DNA of 64,000 nucleotides, taken from NCBI GenBank assembly GCA_964355015.1, contig CAYHCE010000009.1:1-64000 (forward strand). The letters run 5' to 3'. Below, piece after piece: positions 35,301 to 42,485 of this stretch (within the stretch, counting starts at the first letter, position 1; the number at the start of each line of letters is the position of its first letter). The notes under the pieces are model-generated. The model did no database searches and was not told the origin of the DNA. It saw nothing but the letters and a program-made list of their open reading frames with translations. Source of the stretch: CAYHCE01 sp964355015. GTDB lineage: Bacteria > Cyanobacteriota > Cyanobacteriia > PCC-6307 > Cyanobiaceae. The translations under genes and the position numbers were made by a program.

Positions 35301-36132
35301 CGACGCCGTTGATGAAGATCGGCAGCGGCACCAGCTGTGCCGCCTCGAAGGCGCGGATCAGCTGGGGGATGTAGGGCTGGGCCGTGATCACGTGCTTGCG
35401 GTAGAGCAGCAGCCCCACCACCGGCCAGTGGCTCCGCTGCGGAGCGCTTTCGGGCCGGGTGCGGTGGAACCAGGCCAGGTAGTCGCGGGGGCTGCGGAAG
35501 AACCCCCCGTGATCGGGATGCAGCAGGCCGAGATCGGGCGACTCCTGCGGCGGCGGGATCGTGCCGGGATTCAGCCCCAGACCGTGACGGCCCAGGTAGA
35601 GGAACAGGCTGGCCACATTGGCGGCGCCACCGGCATTCCAGTAGCCGTAGAGGAGGAGCCAGTGGCGCAGATCCTGAGCCTTGCGGGAGGGCAGAAAACG
35701 GAGCAGCTTCGGGCCCACCTTGAGGAAGCCGATGTAGCCGGCGAGCTTGTCCTCCTCCCGTCCGCCGCCGAATTTGGCCAGCAGCGCCTGAACGGGCCTG
35801 GGCATGCCGGCGGTCCCGGCGTCGATCGTGAAGCGCCCGAAGCGGGTGAGGGCCATGAGTTCGAGCGCCGACTCGAACACAAGGCGGATCGGGATCGGCG
35901 CCAGCCGCTGGCGCAGCCACTCCACCTGGTCGTAGTCGAAGATCAGGCTGGCGAAGAAGGCATCGGCCCCCTGCAGCGCCGCCTCCACCTCCTCGGGCCG
36001 GGCGGCCAGGTCGCGATCGCTGAACACGTGGATGCCCAGCTGGGGGCAGTGGGCCATGGCCCTTTCCGCCGCCTGGCGGTAGAGGCCGGCGTTGAAGGCT
36101 TCGAAACCGGCGATCAGAACGATGCGTTTCAT
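32350..36132 (-). CDS. Magnesium/cobalt-chelatase H-type large subunit (BchH/ChlH/CobN-like, second copy type)
   Basis: 1260 residues from the ATG at 36132. The BchH-type N-terminal domain is present: GADAFFASLIFDYDQVEWLR, LTRFGRFTIDAG and FLPSRKAQDLRHWLLLYGYW. The catalytic CobN/Mg-chelatase domain carries ALPELDGAIDPVPLGG, RKPACERRLAIVLYGFPPGY, VLHFGMHGTVEWLPG, RIDVLVNLSGIFRDSFVNIV and SYGRSDKGQARPEVMASLLR. Its N-terminal segment differs from the usual cyanobacterial ChlH (about 1330 residues), so this is likely a paralogue rather than the main chlorophyll subunit. In other systems this subunit binds the tetrapyrrole and metal. The next gene (chlD2) starts on the last base of its stop frame. 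Confidence 0.82.
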   Translation of the reverse strand: MKRIVLIAGFEAFNAGLYRQAAERAMAHCPQLGIHVFSDRDLAARPEEVEAALQGADAFFASLIFDYDQVEWLRQRLAPIPIRLVFESALELMALTRFGRFTIDAGTAGMPRPVQALLAKFGGGREEDKLAGYIGFLKVGPKLLRFLPSRKAQDLRHWLLLYGYWNAGGAANVASLFLYLGRHGLGLNPGTIPPPQESPDLGLLHPDHGGFFRSPRDYLAWFHRTRPESAPQRSHWPVVGLLLYRKHVITAQPYIPQLIRAFEAAQLVPLPIFINGVEGHMAVRDWMTSASELEASKLEANLAAVAGGGRRQAVAVEAIVSTIGFPLVGGPAGSMQAGRREEVAQRILRAKNVPYVVSAPLLIQDLHSWTRQGIGGLQSVVLFALPELDGAIDPVPLGGLVGDRIYLIPERLKRLTGRLNAWIALRRKPACERRLAIVLYGFPPGYGATGTAALLNVPASLLHLLEALSQQGYAVGPLPASGEELIRQVKEADDAWIARIPQGQRFEEAATASVSVDELRQWLGPLHSSRIEKQWGPLTGTGIRTLGDRFLLGGVQLGNVWIGVQPPLGVAGDPMRLMYERDLTPHPQYAAFYGWLQHTFRADAVLHFGMHGTVEWLPGSPLGNTGASWPDILLGNLPHLYVYAANNPSESMLAKRRGYGVIVSHNVPPYGRAGLYRELVALRDLIAEYRENPARNEALREGILKKVSDAGLDADCPAPETAGSDLETFTTWLVRLSSYLQLLENRLFSSGLHTLGQPPDAEQRLGYLRAYFGDALDPAVLEEIGRRPPPGGNEELQRHTEELERLHPGTERIGEALRIAQLLERSSEELTNLLRGLGGEYIPPAPGGDLLRDGPGVLPTGRNIHALDPYRMPSPGAMARGRAIALRILEKHRADNDGAWPETVAVMLWGLDAIKTRGESLAILLELVGAEAVKEATGRIVRYDLRPLAELDHPRIDVLVNLSGIFRDSFVNIVELLDDLFRRAAEADEPPERNAIRRHARELEARGIENPTARLFSNPAGDFGSLVNDRVTDANWESGDELAATWRERNTYSYGRSDKGQARPEVMASLLRSTDRVVQQIDSVEYGLTDIQEYYANTGGLKRAAEVAQTDSRPGRKVAASFVESFSRDTTPRELEELLRLEYRTKLLNPRWAESMAAMGSGGAYEISQRMTALIGWAGTSDFHDQWVYDQAADTYAFDAAMAKRLREANPEAFRNVVGRMLEASSRGIWSAPPEKLDKLRQLYDLTDAELEGVAVAGSP

Positions 36133-36333
36133 GGCCGCCCGGGTATCGCCATGGCTCGATTCTGGAGCGCCCGGCGGCGGCGCGTGGTGGTGACGGCCAT
36201 CGACGGGGTCAGCTGGGCATCGACGCCCCATCCCGCTCGCGGCCACAAGGCTTTCTGCCGGAGGCACCTGTCTGTCAGGAGCCGGCGGACTCTGGCGCTC
36301 CGAGGATGGACAGTGGTTGCGGCGATCGAACCG

Positions 36334-37152
36334 TCAATCCTGGTCGGAAGCGGCGGGCCTCGATTCAGTCAGGGGGTCCGCCCCGGTGCTGGATGGCTTG
36401 TCGGCCGGAGCGGACCAATGTCTTGCCAGTGTGATCAGGTCGGAGGGGAGCATCACGACTGTCGTGGTGTTGTTCTCGGCTCCGATCTCGGTGAGCATCT
36501 GCATGCGCCTCAGCTCAAGGGCCAAAGGGTTCCGCATGATGGTTTTCGAGGCTTCCGAGAGCTTGATGGAGGCCTCCTGTTCGGCGGCCGCCTTGATCAG
36601 ACGAGCGCGTTTTTCGCGGAGTGCCTCCGCTTCCTTGGCCATGGCCCGCTGCATGCCCAACGGTATCTCGACATCCTTGATCTCCACACGTTCAATCTCA
36701 ATGCCCCATGGCTCTGTGATTTCGTCGACGATCTCCTGAACCTTCAGGTTGATCTTGTCGCGATTCTGCAACACGTCATCCAGCATATTCTGCCCCACCA
36801 CATTGCGGAGTGTGGTCAGGGCAACTTGATATACGGCCATCTGATAGTTCTCGACGCGGTTCACGGCCTTGTCCCCGTTGAGAATCCGGTAATACAGAAC
36901 GGCGTTGACCTTGATGGTCACGCTGTCGGCAGTGACGGTTTCCTGGGGCTCAATGCTGACGGTTTTGGTCCTCACATCAAGTTGTACTTTCTGATCCACA
37001 AACGGTACGATCCAGTACATACCTGGCCCCATCACTCCCTTCAGGCGGCCCAGGCGGAAGATGACGCCGCGCTGATATTCGCGATCCAGTTTGATGCCCT
37101 TGCTGCCAAGAAGGATAAGCAGAACAAGCAGTATGCCCGCGAACGATCCCAT
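36334..37152 (-). CDS. Slipin/stomatin-like SPFH-domain membrane protein
   Basis: 272 residues. A single N-terminal hydrophobic segment (GILLVLLILLG) is followed by the SPFH domain: REYQRGVIFRLGRLKGVMGP, GMYWIVPFVDQKVQLDVRTK, SVTIKVNAVLYYRIL, ALTTLRNVVGQNMLDDVL, WGIEIERVEIKDVEIPLGMQ. A coiled region rich in Ala/Glu/Lys (AMAKEAEALREKRARLIKAA) follows. Such proteins oligomerise at membranes and organise microdomains or partner proteases; no NfeD-type partner is adjacent. Base composition and codon choice are visibly less GC-rich than the flanking genes. Confidence 0.9.
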   Translation of the reverse strand: MGSFAGILLVLLILLGSKGIKLDREYQRGVIFRLGRLKGVMGPGMYWIVPFVDQKVQLDVRTKTVSIEPQETVTADSVTIKVNAVLYYRILNGDKAVNRVENYQMAVYQVALTTLRNVVGQNMLDDVLQNRDKINLKVQEIVDEITEPWGIEIERVEIKDVEIPLGMQRAMAKEAEALREKRARLIKAAAEQEASIKLSEASKTIMRNPLALELRRMQMLTEIGAENNTTTVVMLPSDLITLARHWSAPADKPSSTGADPLTESRPAASDQD

Positions 37153-37375
37153 CCTGGCCTCCCCTGATCGCAGGAACTCGATGATCCTAGATGTGGAACG
37201 CCAGCATGGTGATCAACCGATGGGCCGTCACCCCAGCTCCAGAAAGGCCAACGTCATCCCTGAAGGCCTCGTGGAGCTACGCAGATTGGGCATCGGGCCT
37301 GTTCGGTAGGCCCCTTCAGCAGTCACTCAGCCAAGGAAGGTTCACGATGAACCAGTTGAACCAGCGATAACAAGG

Positions 37376-39191
37376 TCAATCCTTCGGCCCCGTCAGTACC
37401 TGGCCCTCCATTGGCTGCAGGGTCACCACCACGGCGCGGGTCGCACCGAAGGGACGCGTGGGCGAGGGGGGTGTGACGGGCGGGCCGCCGGCAGAGGATG
37501 CGACCGTGGAGAAAAGCAGTTCCCATGGCTTGGCAGGGGCCCCTCCGGAGCTGGTGAGCGGATGGAGGTTGGCATCCACCACCACTGACACACGGAGGGA
37601 GGCGCTTGTATGCGTGTTCACAACCACCAGCACCTCTCGGTCGTTGAGGATGCGAGAGAAAGCCAGCACGCCCTGGTTGTAAGGGGAGTATCCAAACTGG
37701 TTCGTGCGTCCATCTCCGATGGGCCGAAAGTACTGTCGGCCGTATCGCAGGGCTGGCTGCCTGCTTCGCAGATCGCTGAGGTCACGCAGGAAAAGGTAAA
37801 GAGGGTGGGTTGTGGAGAAGGCCCCTGGGTATCCCCACAGAGGCCCCCTGGCATATTCACGCCGGTCTCCGGAACCTTCCAGGCCCTGTTCATGGCCGTA
37901 ATAAAGACAAGGTACGCCCTGCAGAGTGAGCAGACAGAGGAGCGCAGTGCGGGATTGCTTCGGCCAGCTGGACTGGTGGAATCGCTCGTTGATGTCGTGG
38001 TTATCCAGGAAGGTCACGTAATTCTTTCCTGCCTCACCCTGGGAGCTCACGATCGTTCTCAGCACCCTGCGCCGTTCATCGAACTGATCGGCGAGAACAT
38101 GCGGCGGGGCACTGCACTTGATCACATCCCAGAGACGCTTGCGCATGGGGAAGTCGATCGCCGCATCAACCCCCACCAACTCATCGTCCTTAAGGGTGTT
38201 GCGACCAATGAAGCGAGCGATGGCATCTTCGTTGGAGTCCTGCCATACTTCGCCGAAGGTGAAGAAGTTGTGCTTGCCGATCGAGAGCGCGAACTCTCTG
38301 ATCGCGTTGCCAAAGACACGGGCAAAGTCGGGCTCCACGTATTGCAGGGTGTCGATCCGATAGCCGTCGAGATCGAATTTAGCGATCAGGTACTGGTAGG
38401 AGCGGATCAGGTGATCACGCACGGGGTGCTGGGCGGTGCCGGGCTCGAGATAGTCGGTCACCAGCTCCTTGAGGCGGTCGAAGTCACCGCGGGTGATATC
38501 CCCCGCCTCATTGACCAACCCCTTACGGCGGAAAAAATCGTTCCGCTGCAGTTCCTGCGGCCAGATCCCATTGGCACGACTGAGGTCGCTGATCAGTTCC
38601 ACCGCCGTCCAACTGCCTTGAGGCGTGCCGTCCCTGTCCCGCCAGTACACGGCGTACTCGCCGTTCTGCCGCCAGGGACAGGAATCACGCCTCCCTTCGT
38701 AGTTGAAGGGATCGCCCACGTGATTGAGCACGATGTCGAGAATCACGTAGAGGCCATGATCGTGGGCCGCATCCACGAGATCACGGAATTCGCGATCGGC
38801 CTGATCAGGATCGGCGGTGGCTTTGGCCGGGTCCGAACAGAAGCGGGGCTCAACCCGCAGGAAATCTGTAATGCCATAGCCGCCCCAGTAGTTGCCGAAC
38901 CACTGCGGGTTGTAGAGAACAGGCGAGATCCACAGCGCGCCCACCCCAAGATCCTTGAGATAGGGAAGCTTCTCCTTGATGCCAGCGAAACGACCCCCCC
39001 TGGTAAATGTCACAGGGGAATGTGGCGGGTGTGGGTGGTGCGGCAGGATTGTTGAAGCGGTCGACGAGCAGGAAATAGATCCAGTGATCCCGCCAGTCTG
39101 CTGGCGAAGGTGTGATGCGCGCTCCGGATGCCGCCAGAGCCGCTGGGTCCAGAAGTGCTGCTACCTCAGCGTCGACCAGGGAGGTTGGCAT
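37376..39191 (-). pseudogene. Alpha-amylase-family (GH13) glycoside hydrolase, frameshifted at a G7 run
   Basis: The N-terminal part (from ATG 39191: WIYFLLVDRFNNPAAP, FPCDIYQGG) and the rest (GRFAGIKEKLPYLKDLGVGA onward) lie in different frames. They would join as one frame if the run of seven C at 38994-39000 (G7 on the coding strand) were six. The body has all GH13 motifs: DIVLNHVGDPF, DGYRIDTLQYV (nucleophile Asp), FTFGEVWQDS (acid Glu) and FLDNHDINERF (third Asp), then a C-terminal beta domain. If intact it would hydrolyse or transfer alpha-glucans. Causes could be a sequencing error, a real mutation or slippage. No signal peptide; a palindrome lies just upstream (39214-39230). Confidence 0.8.
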
Positions 39192-39844
39192 GGGACTTGC
39201 ATGGACTCAGCAAGTTATCTTGGTGATAACAGATCAGGCTGTATCTCCCACGACCGTAATCAGCTTGTCCTGCCGGGAGGTGGCCCGCAATCGAACCGCC
39301 CTCTGACGCTGGTGTGCCTGTTCGCCCTCTCAGATCACCCCTCAAAGGAGGTGTGGCGACGAACCCTTGAAACCGTGTTGTCCCCTCCCTCAGTTCTAGG
39401 CACCTGAGATCTCCTGCTTCGTGACCGTGACTCGACCGATCGTCTGGCCGGAACGGCGCAACAGTTCATCGCCAGAGCCCGTAGCCCTGCGCAGCGGCGA
39501 TCGGGGGCCACGTCGTCGTCGTAGGCCGCGAGCCTCTGGCGGCGCAGACTCGTTCAAGGGCCATGGTTCAGCCGGCATCCGCATCACTCTCCCCTGAGGC
39601 TGAGGTCATGCAGCGCACGGGCAAGGTGCGGATCGTTGCCGAGCTGGCCCGGTGCACAAAGCGACCGAGGTCTGCCATCAGGCCGTGCACGCCAGGGCAA
39701 GCCCACGGGCTTGAGGCCAAGGTGGCCAGGGAGCCCTCCCTTGGGCGCTCTGGAAGAGGAAGGGGAGCGGTGTTACCTTGACAAATCGCACAGAAATCCC
39801 GGTCCGGCTTCACAACGGACATGGCTCCCCGCCAGGACATAGCA
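39192..39844. other. About 650 bp without a recognisable gene
   Basis: Between the divergent amylase and SHOCT-protein starts. Frames present (for example minus 39396-39587) have no recognisable family. It holds a perfect short palindrome near the amylase start and an isolated AAAGGAGGTG at 39344-39353 with no good gene after it. Composition is lower in GC than core genes. Probably regulatory DNA plus decayed sequence. Confidence 0.4.
39214..39230 (-). promoter_or_regulatory. Palindrome GTTATC-N5-GATAAC upstream of the amylase gene
   Basis: Perfect 6-bp arms with a 5-base centre, 23 bp before the amylase ATG. The minus-strand half GATAAC also resembles a -10 hexamer (4 of 6). It may be an operator overlapping the promoter, or a weak hairpin. 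Confidence 0.3.
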
Positions 39845-40708
39845 ATGGAAAAACTCACGGCCGAAGGGCTTGAGGTCGTCAACGACCTGGCCCAGCGGTA
39901 TGGCTTCAGCCAGGACGCCGTGCTGCACATGACCTTCGCCCTGCTCAAGGGGCGTGGTGGCATGGCCCAGTTCAACCACCCCGAATTCGCCGGCTCCGGC
40001 CAGTGGATGAACGGCGGCATGATGATGCTGGGCGACATGTTCAATCACGGGCTCAAGGCCCGCGTCGATGGGCTCTGCCAGGCGCTCGCCACGGCGATCT
40101 CCAGCCAGCCCGATCTCTTTCCGCCCGGCAGCTTCCAGTCCCAGAGCCAGAGCGGCGGCGGTCAACAGAGGCAGGTGGGTGGCGGCATGGCGCCGATGCG
40201 GCCGCTGAGCTTCGGCTCCGGTGCGCTGTTCACCCCCGACCCCCGTGACACCTGGTGGCCCGCCGAACTGGGAGCACCCAGTTCCAGCGGCGCCCAGAAC
40301 GACGTGCGCTACGCCTACTTTCCGGCTGCCGGGCGTCTGGCGGTGGACGTCAACGGCCACGTCAGCGTCTACGACACCAGCGGCCACCAGATCGCCGGCA
40401 TCTCCTCCCAGCAGCAGTCCTACGGCGGCGGGCTGATGTTCAGCACGGGCGACGGCAGCATCAGCCTCGCGCACCTCAGGGCGGTGAGCACCCCGGCCGC
40501 GGCAGCCCCCGCGGCGACCCAAGCCGTAGCTGCGCCAGCGGCTGACGCTCCGCCGGCAGCCGCTCCGGCCTGGCCCGAACCCGGCCCCGCAGCCGGTGGC
40601 ACCGACGTGTTCGCCACCCTCGAGCGCCTCGGGGAGCTGATGCAGAAGGGCATCCTCACCGAGGAGGAATTCGCCACCAAAAAGGCCGAGCTGCTCAGCC
40701 GCCTTTAG
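39845..40708 (+). CDS. SHOCT-domain protein
   Basis: 287 residues from the ATG at 39845, chosen because AGGA lies 7 bases upstream; an in-frame ATG at 39821 would add 8 residues. The N-terminal part is MEKLTAEGLEVVNDLAQRYG, then a Gly/Met-rich stretch around MNGGMMMLGDMFNHG. The middle is a beta-rich segment (RYAYFPAAGRLAVDVNGHVS), followed by a long Ala/Pro linker. The C-terminus LERLGELMQKGILTEEEFAT, then KKAELLSRL, is a textbook SHOCT helical hairpin, often an oligomerisation module. Function unknown. Its TAG overlaps the stop of the opposite gene by three bases. Confidence 0.75.
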   Translation: MEKLTAEGLEVVNDLAQRYGFSQDAVLHMTFALLKGRGGMAQFNHPEFAGSGQWMNGGMMMLGDMFNHGLKARVDGLCQALATAISSQPDLFPPGSFQSQSQSGGGQQRQVGGGMAPMRPLSFGSGALFTPDPRDTWWPAELGAPSSSGAQNDVRYAYFPAAGRLAVDVNGHVSVYDTSGHQIAGISSQQQSYGGGLMFSTGDGSISLAHLRAVSTPAAAAPAATQAVAAPAADAPPAAAPAWPEPGPAAGGTDVFATLERLGELMQKGILTEEEFATKKAELLSRL

Positions 40709-40962
40709 TGCCAGCCCGTTGGGTGGCGCAGGGTGCGCCAGTTGCCGCTGCCTGTGCTCACCTCCACCCCGAGGCCGATCGGGCGCTCGCCCAGGGCGCT
40801 GTCCACGCTGCCGCCGTTGTTGCGGCACCACTGGCAGGCGAAGGCCCAGGCCTCCTCCATCGATTCGAACTGGTCATCGAGCTCCGGGTGGGGCAGGCCC
40901 TGCTGATCCACCAGTCGGTAACGCCGTTGCAGGGGGCTGCTGCTCATCGGGGAGGGGGACAT
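40705..40962 (-). CDS. Small conserved-type cyanobacterial hypothetical protein
   Basis: 85 residues; a second ATG at 40947 gives 80. It has RYRLVDQQGLPHPELDDQFE, MEEAWAFACQW and GLGVEVSTGSGNWRTLRHP. It looks like a compact alpha-beta domain with no signal or membrane segment. Stop codons of this gene (TAA at 40705-40707, minus) and the SHOCT gene (TAG at 40706-40708, plus) share two bases. Confidence 0.6.
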   Translation of the reverse strand: MSPSPMSSSPLQRRYRLVDQQGLPHPELDDQFESMEEAWAFACQWCRNNGGSVDSALGERPIGLGVEVSTGSGNWRTLRHPTGWH

Positions 40963-41079
40963 CGGTTCTGGGCTCAGTCTGGTGGCGCCGATCGATGGGC
41001 ACGGTGGTGGCGATCACCACAGGGGTGTGCAGGGCGCAGGCTGCTTGGCTGAATCCCTTGCTCTGACTTGGTGTTGGGA

Positions 41080-41152
41080 TGGGGATCGCGAGGATCGAAC
41101 TCGCCTAAGGCGGATTATGAGTCCGCTGCATTCACCAGATTGCTAGACCCCC
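41080..41152 (-). tRNA. tRNA-Ile (anticodon CAU, lysidine-modified type)
   Basis: The minus strand folds as a 73-nt tRNA. The acceptor stem GGGGGTC pairs with GATCCCC plus discriminator A. The anticodon stem is GCGGA/TCCGC with loop CTCATAA (anticodon CAT), and the T arm is GCGAG-TTCGATC-CTCGC. CAU could be Met. The loop CTCATAA and the D-arm GGTGAATGC are like chloroplast trnI-CAU rather than elongator trnM (TTCATAC), so Ile2 is favoured; TilS would modify C34. The CCA is not encoded. Confidence 0.85.
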
Positions 41153-41161
41153 GGCCAGGCC

Positions 41162-41713
41162 TCACCAGAGCCCGCGCACGGGTTGGTAGGCGGGGGTGTA
41201 GGGGACCACCATGGACTGCGTGAAGGGAACCGTGGCGTCCGACTGCCCCATCTGCAGGCTGGAGGTGAACGCCGAAGGAAGATCGGCGCTGCGCCAGGGG
41301 ATCGGGGACGTCTGCTCTTCCAGCATCGCCGCCGTCGTGTTGCTGATGGCGGACGAGTCCCACAGGATCGCCTGATCGGGGAAGCCGAAGCCCATCACCC
41401 TGGTGCCGTCCCGCCCGCCCATGGCAATGCCGAGAGTGTCGGTGATCTGGTGGCTGAGGCTGACGCCGCGGGCGAAGGAGGTGCGCCAGGTGAAGGCCCG
41501 CTGCTGCATCAGTTCCGCCTGGGTCTGCAGGACGCCGCAACGAGTGACCTCGACCGGGCCGGAAGGGGCCCGACCACCGGCCTCGCCACTCGCCAGCGGA
41601 GCCTCCAGGGAGGTTGTGCAGATCACCGGGTCCGCCAATGCCGGCCCCGGCGTCAGCCCGCAGACGGCCAGGCCTGCCAGAGCGAGGCGGAGACAGGCAA
41701 CGGACGCTGGCAT
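41162..41713 (-). CDS. Secreted hypothetical protein
   Basis: 183 residues from the ATG at 41713. A clear signal peptide (VACLRLALAGLAVCGLTPG, cleavage near ALA-DP) is followed by a soluble domain: VICTTSLEAPLASG, VEVTRCGVLQTQAELM, TDTLGIAMGGRDGTRVMGFG, PYTPAYQPVRGLW. Two Cys could form a disulfide in the periplasm. No known family recognised. It is just upstream of the tRNA on the same strand (9 bp). Confidence 0.7.
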   Translation of the reverse strand: MPASVACLRLALAGLAVCGLTPGPALADPVICTTSLEAPLASGEAGGRAPSGPVEVTRCGVLQTQAELMQQRAFTWRTSFARGVSLSHQITDTLGIAMGGRDGTRVMGFGFPDQAILWDSSAISNTTAAMLEEQTSPIPWRSADLPSAFTSSLQMGQSDATVPFTQSMVVPYTPAYQPVRGLW

Positions 41714-41854
41714 GGATCGGAACCGTGCGGACTGCTGAAACCCATTCTGCCCCGGATCGGAGCCGGACCCCAAGGGGCCTGGAACCGCTCGGGCCATGAG
41801 CCCGCAAACTAGTCAGTCGGGCCGGCAGACGCCAGCCCTCGTCCTGCCACGCCC

Positions 41855-42466
41855 ATGCCGACACCGCTGCCACCCGCCACGTCCGAGGCACGCCGCTCCG
41901 CCCTGCTGCCTCTGCTGGCCAGCAGGGCCTATCGCCGTGGCCGGTTCACGCTGGCTTCGGGGCGCAGCAGCGACCACTATGTCAACTGCAAGCCCGTCAG
42001 CCTGAGCGGTTTCGGCCTGGCGTTACTGGCCGAGCTGCTGCTGGAGCAGGTGGAGAAGGAGGCCGTGGCGGTGGCCGGGCTCACCCTCGGGGCCGATCCC
42101 CTGGTGAGCGGGGCTGCCCAGGCGGCGGCCCTGGCGGGGCGGCCGCTGGATGCCCTGATCGTCCGCAAGGAAGCCAAGGGCCACGGCACCGGCGCCTGGC
42201 TGGAGGGTCCGCTGCCGGCGCCTGGCAGCCTGATCACCGTGCTCGAGGACGTGGTCACCAGCGGCGGCTCCTCGCTCAAGGCGGTGCAGCAGCTGCGGGA
42301 GGCCGGCTACCGGGTGGAGCGGGTTGTCACGATCGTGGACCGGCAGGAGGGGGGCCGCGAGGCGATGACCGCGGCAGGCCTGGAGCTGCGCAGCCTGTTC
42401 CTGCTGGAGGAAATCGCCGCTGCGGCCGCCGGCGCACCCACCGCCGCTGAAGATTTGCAAGGGTGA
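41855..42466 (+). CDS. pyrE: Orotate phosphoribosyltransferase
   Basis: 203 residues; converts orotate and PRPP to OMP in pyrimidine synthesis. The N-terminal FTLASGRSSDHYVNCKPVSL is typical, and the PRPP loop VLEDVVTSGGSSLKAVQQLR is intact. KEAKGHGTGAWLEG is the flexible catalytic loop with Lys. Length is normal for bacterial PyrE. It is followed after 19 bp by ygfZ on the same strand. Confidence 0.93.
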   Translation: MPTPLPPATSEARRSALLPLLASRAYRRGRFTLASGRSSDHYVNCKPVSLSGFGLALLAELLLEQVEKEAVAVAGLTLGADPLVSGAAQAAALAGRPLDALIVRKEAKGHGTGAWLEGPLPAPGSLITVLEDVVTSGGSSLKAVQQLREAGYRVERVVTIVDRQEGGREAMTAAGLELRSLFLLEEIAAAAAGAPTAAEDLQG

Positions 42467-42485
42467 GGCCGCCGCTCGTCCCCCC

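Noticed and set aside
32335..37167. Long plus-strand frames opposite the H2 and slipin genes (737 and 871 codons)
   Set aside because: Antisense shadows; His/Gln/Arg-rich with no motifs.
41080..41152. tRNA-Met reading of the CAU tRNA
   Set aside because: Anticodon loop CTCATAA and D-arm resemble trnI-CAU; Met forms usually have TTCATAC-type loops.
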